A DNA stretch of 64,000 bases from Paenibacillus sp. DMB20 (GTDB lineage: Bacteria; Bacillota; Bacilli; Paenibacillales; Paenibacillaceae): assembly GCF_000987955.1 (NCBI RefSeq), contig NZ_LAZU01000041.1, forward strand, positions 146,242-210,241, given 5' to 3'. The stretch's first letter is position 1. Every line of letters begins with the position of its first letter. Under the pieces are notes generated by a model, which saw only the letters and a list, made by a program, of their open reading frames with translations, had not been told where the DNA came from and searched no databases. Positions 47,553 through 55,321 of this stretch are shown piece after piece. The translations under genes and the position numbers were made by a program.

Positions 47553-49031
47553 CTACATAGATATCGTTTTTGTTGCAACTGTTTGTTGAAATGCTTGATC
47601 ATGCTCAACAAAAACCATTGTTGGATTAAATGTTTGAATAAGCTCTTCAATCTGCATGCGCGAATAAATATCAATAAAATTTAAGGGTTCATCCCAAATA
47701 TATAGATGAGCCTTTTCACATAAACTTTTGGCTATAAGCAGCTTTTTCTTTTGTCCACCAGAATAATGAGATATATCTTTCTCGAATTGAATTCGGTCAA
47801 AATCCATCTTACGTAAGATTGATTTAAATAACGGTTCATTAATCTCATGTTCTTCAATAAAGTCCGATAACAGTCCCTTTAAATGAGAAGTATCCTGCTG
47901 AACATAGGAAATGATAAGTCCAGAGCCTAAATTCATTGAGCCTGTATGTTGTATCGGATCTCCTAAGATTAGTTTTAGGATACTGCTTTTTCCGCTTCCA
48001 TTCTTTCCATCAAGTACAATTCGGTCACCTGGCTCAACCTTAAAGCTAATTGGCTTATTCACGATTTGGTCATCATACTTAACAGACAAGTTAGACAAAA
48101 CAATCAGTTCTTTTGACTGAAATTCCAATGGTTCTAATTTTAATGATTCGGTTTTTTCCACATTTTTTAGCAGTTTTGACTTTTCTTCAATAGCTTTTTG
48201 TTGCCTTGATTCAATGTTCTTTGCTCTCTTCATCATCTTTGCCGCTTTATGTCCCACAAATCCCTTGTCCAACTTAGAGCCCGAATTCGTCGTCCCATTT
48301 TTTGAAGCTTCCACTTGATGAGACCAACCTGCTGAACGCTTTGAGGAATCTTTTAATCTCCCGATGTCTTTTTGCAGACGCTCATTCGTTGCTTCTTCAT
48401 GTTCCTGCTGTCTATCAAAATTTAACTTCCATGAAGAATAGTTTCCACTTTGAACTTCAATATTCGCTCTATTGATCGAGAGAATATGGTCAACGCATCC
48501 ATCTAAAAAGATTCTGTCGTGTGAAATTAAAATAAACCCTTTTTTCTTCTTTAAATAACTAGAGACAATCTTACGTGCATCAGTGTCTAAATGATTGGTA
48601 GGCTCATCGATCAATAGAAATTGACCTTCATTCAAAAATAGTGCGGCAAGCAATACCTTTGTTTGTTCTCCATTTGATAATGTTATAAATGGCCGGTACA
48701 TGACCTCGGCATCAACGTTCAGATAGGATATTTCGCGAAGAAATTCCCAATCTTCTGCTTGGGGGCAAATTTCTTCAAGAATTTCATAGGTATACTTATT
48801 TTTATCCGAAACTGGATAAGGGAAATAATTGAATTCTACCGAAGACGTGATTTTCCCACTATACTCATAATTCCCTAATAACAGATTAAAGAAAGTTGTT
48901 TTTCCTCGTCCATTTCTGCCGATAAATCCAAGTTTCCAATCCGTATCTATCTGAAAGTTTACGCCTTCAAAAATATTGTCAAAGCTGCTCGGATAAGAAA
49001 AAGTTAAGTCTTGTACTTGTATCATTGACAT
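47553..49031 (-). CDS. lsa-like: ABC-F ribosomal protection protein, Lsa type
   Basis: 492 residues with two ATPase domains and no membrane helices. Domain 1: GRNGRGKTT (Walker A), LSNGEQTK (signature), LLIDEPTNHLD (Walker B), ISHDRIFLD. Domain 2: DGKNGSGKSS, YSGGQKKK, LYIWDEPLNFID, VEHDQAF. The charged linker at residues ~190-310 reaches the peptidyl-transferase centre. It resembles Lsa/Vga-group proteins that dislodge lincosamides, pleuromutilins and streptogramin A from the ribosome. It is intact, and its leader has both a transcriptional and a translational attenuator. It lies 2.9 kb from vat and 30 kb from cfr. Confidence 0.88.
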   Translation of the reverse strand: MSMIQVQDLTFSYPSSFDNIFEGVNFQIDTDWKLGFIGRNGRGKTTFFNLLLGNYEYSGKITSSVEFNYFPYPVSDKNKYTYEILEEICPQAEDWEFLREISYLNVDAEVMYRPFITLSNGEQTKVLLAALFLNEGQFLLIDEPTNHLDTDARKIVSSYLKKKKGFILISHDRIFLDGCVDHILSINRANIEVQSGNYSSWKLNFDRQQEHEEATNERLQKDIGRLKDSSKRSAGWSHQVEASKNGTTNSGSKLDKGFVGHKAAKMMKRAKNIESRQQKAIEEKSKLLKNVEKTESLKLEPLEFQSKELIVLSNLSVKYDDQIVNKPISFKVEPGDRIVLDGKNGSGKSSILKLILGDPIQHTGSMNLGSGLIISYVQQDTSHLKGLLSDFIEEHEINEPLFKSILRKMDFDRIQFEKDISHYSGGQKKKLLIAKSLCEKAHLYIWDEPLNFIDIYSRMQIEELIQTFNPTMVFVEHDQAFQQTVATKTISM

Positions 49032-49039
49032 GTTAATTC

Positions 49040-49078
49040 CTCCGTATAAGTTTAATAGTATTAGCGACTTATACGGAG
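49040..49078 (-). promoter_or_regulatory. Translational attenuator of the Lsa-type gene
   Basis: On the minus strand CTCCGTATAAGT and ACTTATACGGAG (49078-49067 and 49051-49040) form a perfect 12-base stem with a 15-base loop. The left arm is the mRNA of the last leader codons. The right arm contains the GGAGG used by the Lsa-type gene, so the folded RNA hides the ribosome-binding site. A stalled ribosome on the leader would open it. Confidence 0.8.
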
Positions 49079-49114
49079 CATTACATGTGTAACGATAGTG
49101 TCTGAGTTACTCAT
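49061..49114 (-). CDS. 17-residue leader peptide of the Lsa-type gene
   Basis: ATG 49114 is preceded by GGGGAG; the product is MSNSDTIVTHVMLRISR, stop at 49061. Its final codons overlap the left arm of the 12-base stem masking the downstream ribosome-binding site. This is the classic design of erm-type drug-sensing leader peptides. The arginine-rich end (MLRISR) is compatible with drug-dependent stalling. Confidence 0.75.
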   Translation of the reverse strand: MSNSDTIVTHVMLRISR

Positions 49115-49172
49115 TTCTTTCTCCCCTTTATTTTACAGATAATAAAAAATATCAATCTTTCCATGAGAGAAT

Positions 49173-49296
49173 AAAAAATCCCCCCAATTTATAATTGGAA
49201 GGATTAGTCTTTCACTTAACTCAAATAAGTTCATTGCCAATATTAGAATCATGGCATTTAAGTGTTAACTGATTTATAAAAATGATAGACTAATCC
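49173..49296 (-). promoter_or_regulatory. Transcription terminator/antiterminator switch
   Basis: Terminator: 49177-49189 pairs with 49193-49205 (AATCC-C4-AATT against AATT-GGAAGGATT), followed on the minus strand by a U6 run. Antiterminator: AGACTAATCC (49287-49296) pairs perfectly with GGATTAGTCT (49201-49210). Both use 49201-49205, so they exclude each other. This switch is upstream of the leader peptide and forms a first control layer. Confidence 0.7.
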
Positions 49297-49379
49297 TATA
49301 TTTTGTATTTTGAAGTTATTCATTTCAAATAAAATATAGATTAGTTAATCATTGTTCATCCATCAGTCCTCTCATTATT

Positions 49380-49783
49380 GTATTTTTATATTAACAACTT
49401 TTTTAATGGAATACAACATCAGCATCAATCTCCCCTCAAATCACTGATTTAGCAACATGACCTTCATCTACTTACCCGAACCTTAAGGGAGAGTTGACAG
49501 TTGGGTTATATCTGATTAAATTACATGATTTAGACGCCTTCTTTATATCGACCTTTTAATAGAGTCTAATAAGAATATTGGATCAAGGGTAGAGCTAACG
49601 GACAGGTCAGTGTTTCGAATAAGTGAGCCTTTACTTTATCCACTTCCTAGGGTGTTCGATGTACAGCAAGGAACACGCTTCCTCGAAATCGACTCCAAAT
49701 CCTTCACTAACAAGACAAAAGAGGTCCTAGCGGACTCACTCCTGGTATGGAAAAAATATATCTAGGGATGCTGGTAAGCCCCT
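49380..49783. other. Intergenic, promoter region of the Lsa leader
   Basis: On the minus strand TTGTAT, 17 bases and TAATAT near 49390-49420 could be the promoter of the Lsa-type transcript. The remainder to 49783 has no supported gene. Confidence 0.3.
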
Positions 49784-50212
49784 TCATTGTTGCCAAACGT
49801 TAAATTTGTTGCCATCCGGATCTTTAAAGCGGAACTGCAGGCCACAACTTCCATAATCCGTAACCGTTTCAACCTGCGCTCCATTCTCCCGCAATGACTC
49901 GTGAAGTGCCACGATATCCTCCGTCTCGAAAGTTAGGGAAAACATTTCAAAGTTTTCACCTTCCCAGTCGTCCGTAGTAAAGTTGGCGTTTGGCCTATCC
50001 TTAGATTCGATAAGAAACAGCCACTGCCCGCTACCCATAATCATAATTCCGCCTTCGGGTGAGCGGGGCTTCAGTCCCAGCACGCGCATATACCATTCCC
50101 TTGCCCGATTCACATTGGCTACCGGAATGTAATTGCAGTGAACTCCTTTTAACAATGGATTCATTTCCTTCTTTCGTTGTAGATTGGTCTGTTCTGCAGA
50201 CGATGGATTCAT
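49784..50212 (-). CDS. VOC-family (glyoxalase-like) protein
   Basis: 142 residues. ATG 50212 has AAGGAGG seven bases upstream. One vicinal-oxygen-chelate module pair: YIPVANVNRAREWYMRVLGL, MIMGSGQWLFLIESKD, DIVALHESLRENGAQVETV, LQFRFKDPDGNKFNVWQ. The final E/N positions are typical of lactoylglutathione-lyase or bleomycin-resistance-like folds. It follows the ECF-VOC fusion gene by about 80 bases on the same strand, and its domain is similar to the fused one. The two probably share a ligand or pathway. Confidence 0.8.
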   Translation of the reverse strand: MNPSSAEQTNLQRKKEMNPLLKGVHCNYIPVANVNRAREWYMRVLGLKPRSPEGGIMIMGSGQWLFLIESKDRPNANFTTDDWEGENFEMFSLTFETEDIVALHESLRENGAQVETVTDYGSCGLQFRFKDPDGNKFNVWQQ

Positions 50213-50290
50213 TTATGATCCTCCTTATGTTGTGTTTCGATATATAGACGAACGAGGTTTTTAAATCCCGTCATCACTTAATAAATTTTT

Positions 50291-51229
50291 TTATTTTTCC
50301 GAGAAAATGCCGAACCGGTTGCCTTCCAAATCAAAGAAGGAAAAGTTATCCCCCTCAATCCCGGTTTGTTCTCCCTTTTCCACTTGAATGCCTTGCTCCC
50401 TCAAAACCTCATAAAGTGTTACCGGATCTTCGACCAAGAAAATAAGAACAGGTAGTTTGGAATCACTATACTCGGAAAGTACCGATTCATTCACTTCAAT
50501 TAGATATAAAGTATGTCCCGAGGGAAGCTGCAAGTGTCCATTGCGATCCAATGAAAGACCGAAATATTCGACAAACCAGTCCGTCGATTTTACCCGGTTG
50601 GATACCGGAATATAATACTGTCCAGCCTGCTTGACAATCCGTTCCACAACTTTGGTAACTATCGTTTCCGTTGATTCACGGTTGCCGAAATACATTGACC
50701 AAGCCGCTAAGTAATCTTCTCTCAGCAGCTTTCGGCTTCTCCTGATACGGCTCTCCACCGCACTAACGGATACGTTCAATGCTTTAGCGATCTCAGGCAT
50801 GGACATTTCGCTAATATAGTACGATAGCACGACCGTTCGATTCATTTCATCGAATTTCTCGAGCGCTTTCAAGATATCGAAACGCAACTCATTCTGCAAA
50901 ATGCTTTCTCCAGTAGAGTGTATAGCAGGGTCTATTTTAAGTTTATCTCTCAGCCGTGAGTCCCGGTTTTGCTTCCGCTTCATATCTATACTGAGCCTTG
51001 TAGCGATTGAATACAGCCAACTTCCGAACTTTTCAGGCTGCTTCAGAGTATGTAATACCGTATATGCCTTCACAAAAGTTTCCTGCGCTATATCCTGTGC
51101 AAGGTGATAGTCTCTTAATACTCCATATGCCACTGCACAGACTGCATTCGAATAGGTTCTGACTAAAGTAGTGAATGCTTCAATATCACCGTTGCCGGCT
51201 GACTCGACTAAATCAATATCATGCTGAAT
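50291..51229 (-). CDS. ECF sigma factor fused to a VOC domain
   Basis: Residues ~1-170: ECF sigma region 2 (DYHLAQDIAQETFVKAYTVL, KFGSWLYSIATRLSIDMKRK) and region 4 (LSYYISEMSMPEIAKALNVS, VSAVESRIRRSRKLLRE). Residues ~200-310: a VOC domain (YIPVSNRVKSTDWFVEYFGL, LYEVLREQGIQVEKGEQTGI, FSFFDLEGNRFGIF). No anti-sigma gene adjoins, so the VOC part may replace it as a ligand-sensing switch. The best ribosome-binding site (AAAAGGAGGGG) points to an ATT start at 51229 (YIQHDIDLVE...). An ATG at 51340 extends the frame but lacks such a site. Confidence 0.8.
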   Translation of the reverse strand: MQHDIDLVESAGNGDIEAFTTLVRTYSNAVCAVAYGVLRDYHLAQDIAQETFVKAYTVLHTLKQPEKFGSWLYSIATRLSIDMKRKQNRDSRLRDKLKIDPAIHSTGESILQNELRFDILKALEKFDEMNRTVVLSYYISEMSMPEIAKALNVSVSAVESRIRRSRKLLREDYLAAWSMYFGNRESTETIVTKVVERIVKQAGQYYIPVSNRVKSTDWFVEYFGLSLDRNGHLQLPSGHTLYLIEVNESVLSEYSDSKLPVLIFLVEDPVTLYEVLREQGIQVEKGEQTGIEGDNFSFFDLEGNRFGIFSEK

Positions 51230-51650
51230 ATAACTCCCCTCCTTTTCTTTCCAGATGTTTGATTTCGACAGTCTTAGTTTATTTCCTTCGAAATTGTGGG
51301 GGGGAATAAACCTGACTATCGAAAAGCCATCATTTAGCATGGAGCAACAGAAGCACTTTCAAATCATCCTTTAATAAAGTGTCGTATAGTCTGTACATTA
51401 AGTTGCCTTATGTCGATGTTGTTTTCATTTCCAGTATCCAGCCGATCTCATGAAGGAGCGCAAGTCCTTGTTCTTCAGCCACTCTAGCCTGTTTCAATAA
51501 CTGAGCTGCGGCATGGACACACCACGCTTATTGCTCGTCTTTAAAGAAAAGGCAACCGATACAAAAAGCCGGCTGCCTTCAAAAGCTCCACGGATTTCAA
51601 GGTACCATCCTTCAAAATCCTTTATAGTCAACCTTGAAATGAGGATATAG

Positions 51651-51839
51651 ATGGATTGGCTGAAACGCATGGATAACGCAATGGAATATGTCGAAACACA
51701 CTTATCTGATGAAATCGATTTCGATCAAGCAGCTAAAATCGCTTGTTGCTCCACTTACCATTTTCAGCGGATGTTTTCGTTTGGGTCCCTGTATTTAAGA
51801 AGCCTGATGCTTAGAAGATTGATAATCTTTACTGAGTAA
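51651..51839 (+). pseudogene. AraC-family regulator, N-terminal fragment
   Basis: MDWLKRMDNAMEYVETHLSD then EIDFDQAAKIACCSTYHFQRMFS is the first helix-turn-helix of AraC regulators of the GyrI-fused type. After MFSF the sequence departs from the family and stops at 51839. The second helix-turn-helix and effector domain are missing. It is a deletion remnant. Confidence 0.65.
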
Positions 51840-51859
51840 GAACAGCAAAGAAACAGCAA

Positions 51860-51897
51860 AATGGGAAGCCAAGAGCTCTTATTCTCGGCTTCCCATT
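51860..51897 (-). terminator. Terminator of vat-like gene
   Basis: AATGGGAAGCC (51860-51870) and GGCTTCCCATT (51887-51897) form a perfect 11-base stem. On the minus strand it is followed by TTGCTGTTTCTTTG, 18 bases after the stop. Confidence 0.75.
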
Positions 51898-51914
51898 ATG
51901 TTCATAATGAGCTA

Positions 51915-52544
51915 TTAAATTTCTTTAATTATAGTCAGATCCCCACTGCATAGCGTTTCAAGATTATCAAAAATTTTACGAACAGGCCAATCCCACCATT
52001 TAATGGTAAGGAGAACATCGATGAGTTCATCATCCCTTTTCTTAATAATTTTGCAAGGATTCCCGCCTGCAATATGGTAAGGTGGAACATCTTTTACAAC
52101 GACAGTATTGGCTGCAATGATTGCTCCATCACCAATATGCACGCCGGGCATTACGGTGACATTTTGACCGATCCACACATCGTTTCCAATTACTGTGTCA
52201 CCTTTAAGGGGTAAGTCTGCCAGTGTTGGAGTCGATTTCTCCCAGCCATTGCCCATAATGTTAAATGGATAGGTAGTGACACTGCACATTCTATGGTTTG
52301 CACCATTCATTACAAATTCAATACCCTTTGCTATTGCGCAAAATTTTCCGATAATCAGCTTATCTCCAATAAATTCATAGTGATGTGTGACATGCTCTTC
52401 AAACTTTTCAGCACCGTTTATGTCGTCATAGTAGGTGTAGTCACCGACAATAATATTTGAGCGTGTTACAACGTTTTTAATATAGCATATACTTTTAATT
52501 GCCTCATTTGGGTAGATTGCATCAGGATCAGGTCCATAGTGCAT
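51915..52544 (-). CDS. vat-like: Streptogramin A O-acetyltransferase, Vat family
   Basis: 209 residues, the usual Vat length. It starts HYGPDPDAIYP, as in Vat proteins. The catalytic histidine lies in FVMNGANHRM (H84). Hexapeptide repeats (IGNDVWIGQNVTVMPGVHIG, DGAIIAANTVVVKDVPPYHI) build the left-handed beta-helix of the trimer. It transfers acetyl from acetyl-CoA to group A streptogramins (virginiamycin M). GGNPCKIIKKR and the tryptophan-rich WWDWP end are conserved. AAGGAGGG precedes ATG 52544. A perfect -10 and a compound palindrome lie upstream. Confidence 0.9.
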   Translation of the reverse strand: MHYGPDPDAIYPNEAIKSICYIKNVVTRSNIIVGDYTYYDDINGAEKFEEHVTHHYEFIGDKLIIGKFCAIAKGIEFVMNGANHRMCSVTTYPFNIMGNGWEKSTPTLADLPLKGDTVIGNDVWIGQNVTVMPGVHIGDGAIIAANTVVVKDVPPYHIAGGNPCKIIKKRDDELIDVLLTIKWWDWPVRKIFDNLETLCSGDLTIIKEI

Positions 52545-52616
52545 ATAAAAATCCCTCCTTCGTGATATAAAAATAACAAAGAATACAGTGTTCTACTCGA
52601 TTATTTCTGATATTTT

Positions 52617-52662
52617 ATTATACCTCGATTCTGTATCAAAATATCTCAATGAGATCCGATAC
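52617..52662 (-). promoter_or_regulatory. Promoter and palindrome upstream of vat
   Basis: The -10 TATAAT is at 52617-52622 on the minus strand. Just upstream a compound palindrome, GTATC...ATCTCA-A-TGAGAT...GATAC (52633-52662), covers the -35 region and is a candidate regulator site. Confidence 0.45.
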
Positions 52663-52692
52663 CAAAGACAAACTTAACATGTCGGGATTGTC

Positions 52693-52749
52693 AATGACAC
52701 AAAACAACCCTAAATCAAGTCATCTAATTCAGGGTTGTTTTGTGTCATT
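52693..52749. repeat. 19-bp perfect inverted repeat
   Basis: AATGACACAAAACAACCCT (52693-52711) and AGGGTTGTTTTGTGTCATT (52731-52749) are perfect complements with a 19-base loop. It lies after the NUDIX stop and may be its terminator, though no U-run follows. A small mobile-element relic is the alternative. Confidence 0.6.
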
Positions 52750-52825
52750 ATTACTTTAATTTTGATTCGCAGTAATGTTACCTTCTGGACGTGGTGGTCT
52801 ATCGTCATTGAACTATCGTCTCCCG

Positions 52826-53311
52826 TTAGCGCAACGACTTGCTCAGTTGAATATCATGTTCCTCAACATAATTGCGGTAATGTTCACCACTAAAGTAATC
52901 AACAATATCCTCATTAATCTCTGGATACAGTTGAATGGAATGTAACTCCGAAATTGGGATCCATTTGACACCAATCTGGTGAGGGTCTGGACTTTCAGGA
53001 AGTTTGGGAAGCGATCCTGGTTTCAACCTACATTCAAATGTAACTCCTACTGAGTGAGTATCTCCGTAAATATAGTTGTTTTTCGTTGGTTGATATTCGT
53101 AAACAAAAGCAACCGGACCAACTTCTACCTCGACACAAGCCTCTTCTTTTGCTTCCCGTTGCGCAGCTTCAATCAATGTTTCACCTGGCTCAAGGCCACC
53201 TGCTGGAAGATTGTAATGTACGCCGCCATCATTATCATTTTTGAACTCGACTAGTAAGATTGCCTCGTTTTCAATGATTAATGCACAAGCGCGAAGTCGT
53301 ATCTTTTCCAT
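52826..53311 (-). CDS. NUDIX hydrolase
   Basis: 161 residues. The Nudix box GGLEPGETLIEAAQREAKEEACVEV (positions ~38-62) matches G-x5-E-x7-R-E-U-x-E-E except for alanine-cysteine at the last glycine. The start IRLRACALIIENEAILLVEF is typical of Bacillus NUDIX proteins that hydrolyse nucleoside diphosphate derivatives. PKLPESPDPHQIGVKWIPIS follows. Substrate unknown; it could be housecleaning or antibiotic/coenzyme related. Confidence 0.85.
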   Translation of the reverse strand: MEKIRLRACALIIENEAILLVEFKNDNDGGVHYNLPAGGLEPGETLIEAAQREAKEEACVEVEVGPVAFVYEYQPTKNNYIYGDTHSVGVTFECRLKPGSLPKLPESPDPHQIGVKWIPISELHSIQLYPEINEDIVDYFSGEHYRNYVEEHDIQLSKSLR

Positions 53312-53381
53312 CCTCTTTCACATCCCATTAGGTTTCATCTCCGCGCTTTCGTCATTCGATGGTTGAGTTTTCCAATGAAAA

Positions 53382-53740
53382 TCAGAGTGTCAATACGGTG
53401 ATTAGCTCGTCTCCTAAGATTTCGCCGTTGTCACGGAAACCGAAGCTTTCATAAAGTTTTTTGGCGGGCAAGTTATCTTCCTTATAAGAAATCCAGCAGT
53501 AATGTGCAGGCCCAGCCGGAAAGGTGCGGATAAATTCCAAGATTTTTTTCATGGCTTCCCGACCGGCTGCCCATCCGAGTAAATGGCAAACGGAAATGGA
53601 TGCCCCCCATTAGTTGCAAGGACATAGCAGGAAGCCACGCTTGACAAATTGGACGCAACGAAGCGCCGTTGTTCTTCGGATACTTCCAAGTTAAATATGG
53701 CGCGTCGGTTTTCCAGCGTTATTTTTCTGAGCGTAATCAT
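53382..53740 (-). pseudogene. GNAT acetyltransferase with internal deletion
   Basis: The start reads MITLRKITLENRRAIFNLEV, SEEQRRFVASNLSSVASCYV, IYSDGQPVG. In another frame the end reads GREAMKKILEFIRTFPAGPA and AKKLYESFGFRDNGEI. In intact homologues about 50 residues lie between these parts, containing the acetyl-CoA pyrophosphate loop, so a deletion removed the catalytic centre and shifted frame. Non-functional. Confidence 0.7.
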
Positions 53741-54003
53741 GCAGGTCTTCTCCCTTCATACATTATCGCTTTGCGCCGCGGTCGCATAAATAACATACAG
53801 TTTTCACCAAAAAAATAATAGACTTATGTTGAATTTTTTTATAGACTATTATGTATCTATGGCTTTTTTAGGATGGTCAATTGGTACATAATTGTGCCGG
53901 TTTTTTTTATTTCCTTTGCGTTAGGTAACGAGCCTGCCATAATAATTCGCGCAGCCTTGATGATCCTTAGGAGACCACGTCGCGATCCGGAAGGGTCGCA
54001 GTC

Positions 54004-54168
54004 TGATATGTACGGATTTCCGGACAAAGCATTCTGGAAATGCTGGATGACGCAGTCCTGGGCACCGAACGACAGACTAAGGGAACCGTGGTGCTTTTCT
54101 ATGTAACGGGAGGTGAAACGCCCGGCAAGCTGCTCCTTACATCACCAGTTTATTTTATCGGCGCATAA
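54004..54168 (+). other. Protein-like fragment without start
   Basis: A plus-strand stretch reads VRISGQSILEMLDDAVLGTE, RQTKGTVVLFYVTGGETPGK and LLLTSPVYFIGA, ending TAA at 54166. It is protein-like but lacks a start codon and runs into the end of the convergent gene at 54150. Probably the 3' end of a lost gene. Nothing else is supported in 53750-54149. Confidence 0.3.
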
Positions 54169-54733
54169 ATATCGAAATCAAAATAATCAATCACATCTGC
54201 CGGGATGTGAAATGGATTTACCGGTGTGAGACGATTCATCTCATATCCATACGAACCTTCCGTCATATCTCTTTCCATCCCCCCGCTTTCGAACCATTTC
54301 CACAATGCCTCGTAAGTACGATCCATTTGGCTATGGTCACCGCGCACTGTAGTTTCGCATACTTTTTAGCTGGGATCGTTATGGTTTCCAACCCTTCCGG
54401 AACGCGTTCCAGAGAATTGACTTGCACTCCGACCCACAGGGTTTCGACCCTTGTCGCCCATTGCCACTCCGGTATGAATACGAGTCCTTCGTCTGCATTT
54501 GGCCTACCAGAGTGATCCGCCATAGCGGCTTCAATTTCTTTCCATGCCAGACGTACATCGCGTTTGTTAGCGATCGTACGCAATACGATGGCCTTCATCT
54601 CGGGACGTTCGACGATGATAATTTCCGGGTCACTGGATTTCATTTTCAGTCCTCCTCGTATTAATTGTAGGGCTTTCGGTGTTACAATCGGCCGATAATC
54701 CTCTGGCGGTCTGTGTTGCGGCATTTTATTCAT
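54150..54733 (-). pseudogene. GyrI-like effector-binding protein, frameshifted
   Basis: ATG 54733 follows GAGAGG. After an N-terminal tag (PPEDYRPIVTPKALQLIRGG) comes a GyrI/AraC effector-binding domain: IIIVERPEMKAIVLRTIANK, GLVFIPEWQWATRVETLWVG, PEGLETITIPAKKYAKLQ. In another frame it continues VRGDHSQMDRTYEALWKWFE and ADVIDYFDFDIYAPIK. A missing base near 54340 separates the parts. About 190 residues. GyrI-like domains bind amphipathic small molecules. The downstream position after AraC-GyrI and VOC genes suggests one drug-response operon. Confidence 0.75.
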
Positions 54734-54798
54734 TTGATCCCTCTCCATTCCGAATCGCAAACGATATTTCCAAATAATGGATATGGTATTAGCATGGT

Positions 54799-55305
54799 TT
54801 ATACCCGACAAATCATCAGCTTGTTGCCATCCGGGTCGTTCACGACGAACCAATGATCGTGCTGTATATCCGTAACGAGCTCCACGCCGAGTTCTTTCAT
54901 ATAGTCTAATGAGCCTTGAAGATCCTCTGTTAATAACATAAAGGCTGGCGTCTCAATTGACGGCGCACCACCCGGCTGGTCGCCACCCCACATGGGCATG
55001 GTATCCAAGATAATCCCTGCCCCATCCATCATTGGCAGCGGGCATAGGTGACCATTCATAATTTGGACATCCGCCTCATTCAGACCTAGAACCCGGCAGT
55101 ACCAGCTTCGAGATTTCTCAATATCCCGAACCGGGACAAAAATGCTTCCCACTTTGTTCATAATCGGACTGGTTATTGTCATGCCATCGTCGATTTGCTG
55201 TTGCTCGATCATTGGTTTCCCTCCATGAATCATTTTTAACGCTTTCGGAACCATATGCGGTCGATAACCCTCAGGCGGTTCCTTGCCTATCGGCATTTGG
55301 CTCAT
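54799..55305 (-). CDS. VOC-family protein with N-terminal tag
   Basis: 168 residues from ATG 55305 (AAGGGG upstream). The first ~32 residues (EPPEGYRPHMVPKALKMIHG-G) are nearly the same tag found in the neighbouring GyrI-like protein. A VOC domain follows: IMNKVGSIFVPVRDIEKSRS, WYCRVLGLNEADVQIMNGHL, LDYMKELGVELVTDIQ, WFVVNDPDGNKLMICRV. Likely a ligand-binding or resistance-type protein of the bleomycin-resistance fold. It starts 17 bases after the AraC-GyrI stop, so it is in the same operon. Confidence 0.8.
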   Translation of the reverse strand: MSQMPIGKEPPEGYRPHMVPKALKMIHGGKPMIEQQQIDDGMTITSPIMNKVGSIFVPVRDIEKSRSWYCRVLGLNEADVQIMNGHLCPLPMMDGAGIILDTMPMWGGDQPGGAPSIETPAFMLLTEDLQGSLDYMKELGVELVTDIQHDHWFVVNDPDGNKLMICRV

Positions 55306-55321
55306 ATGCAATCCCCTTACT

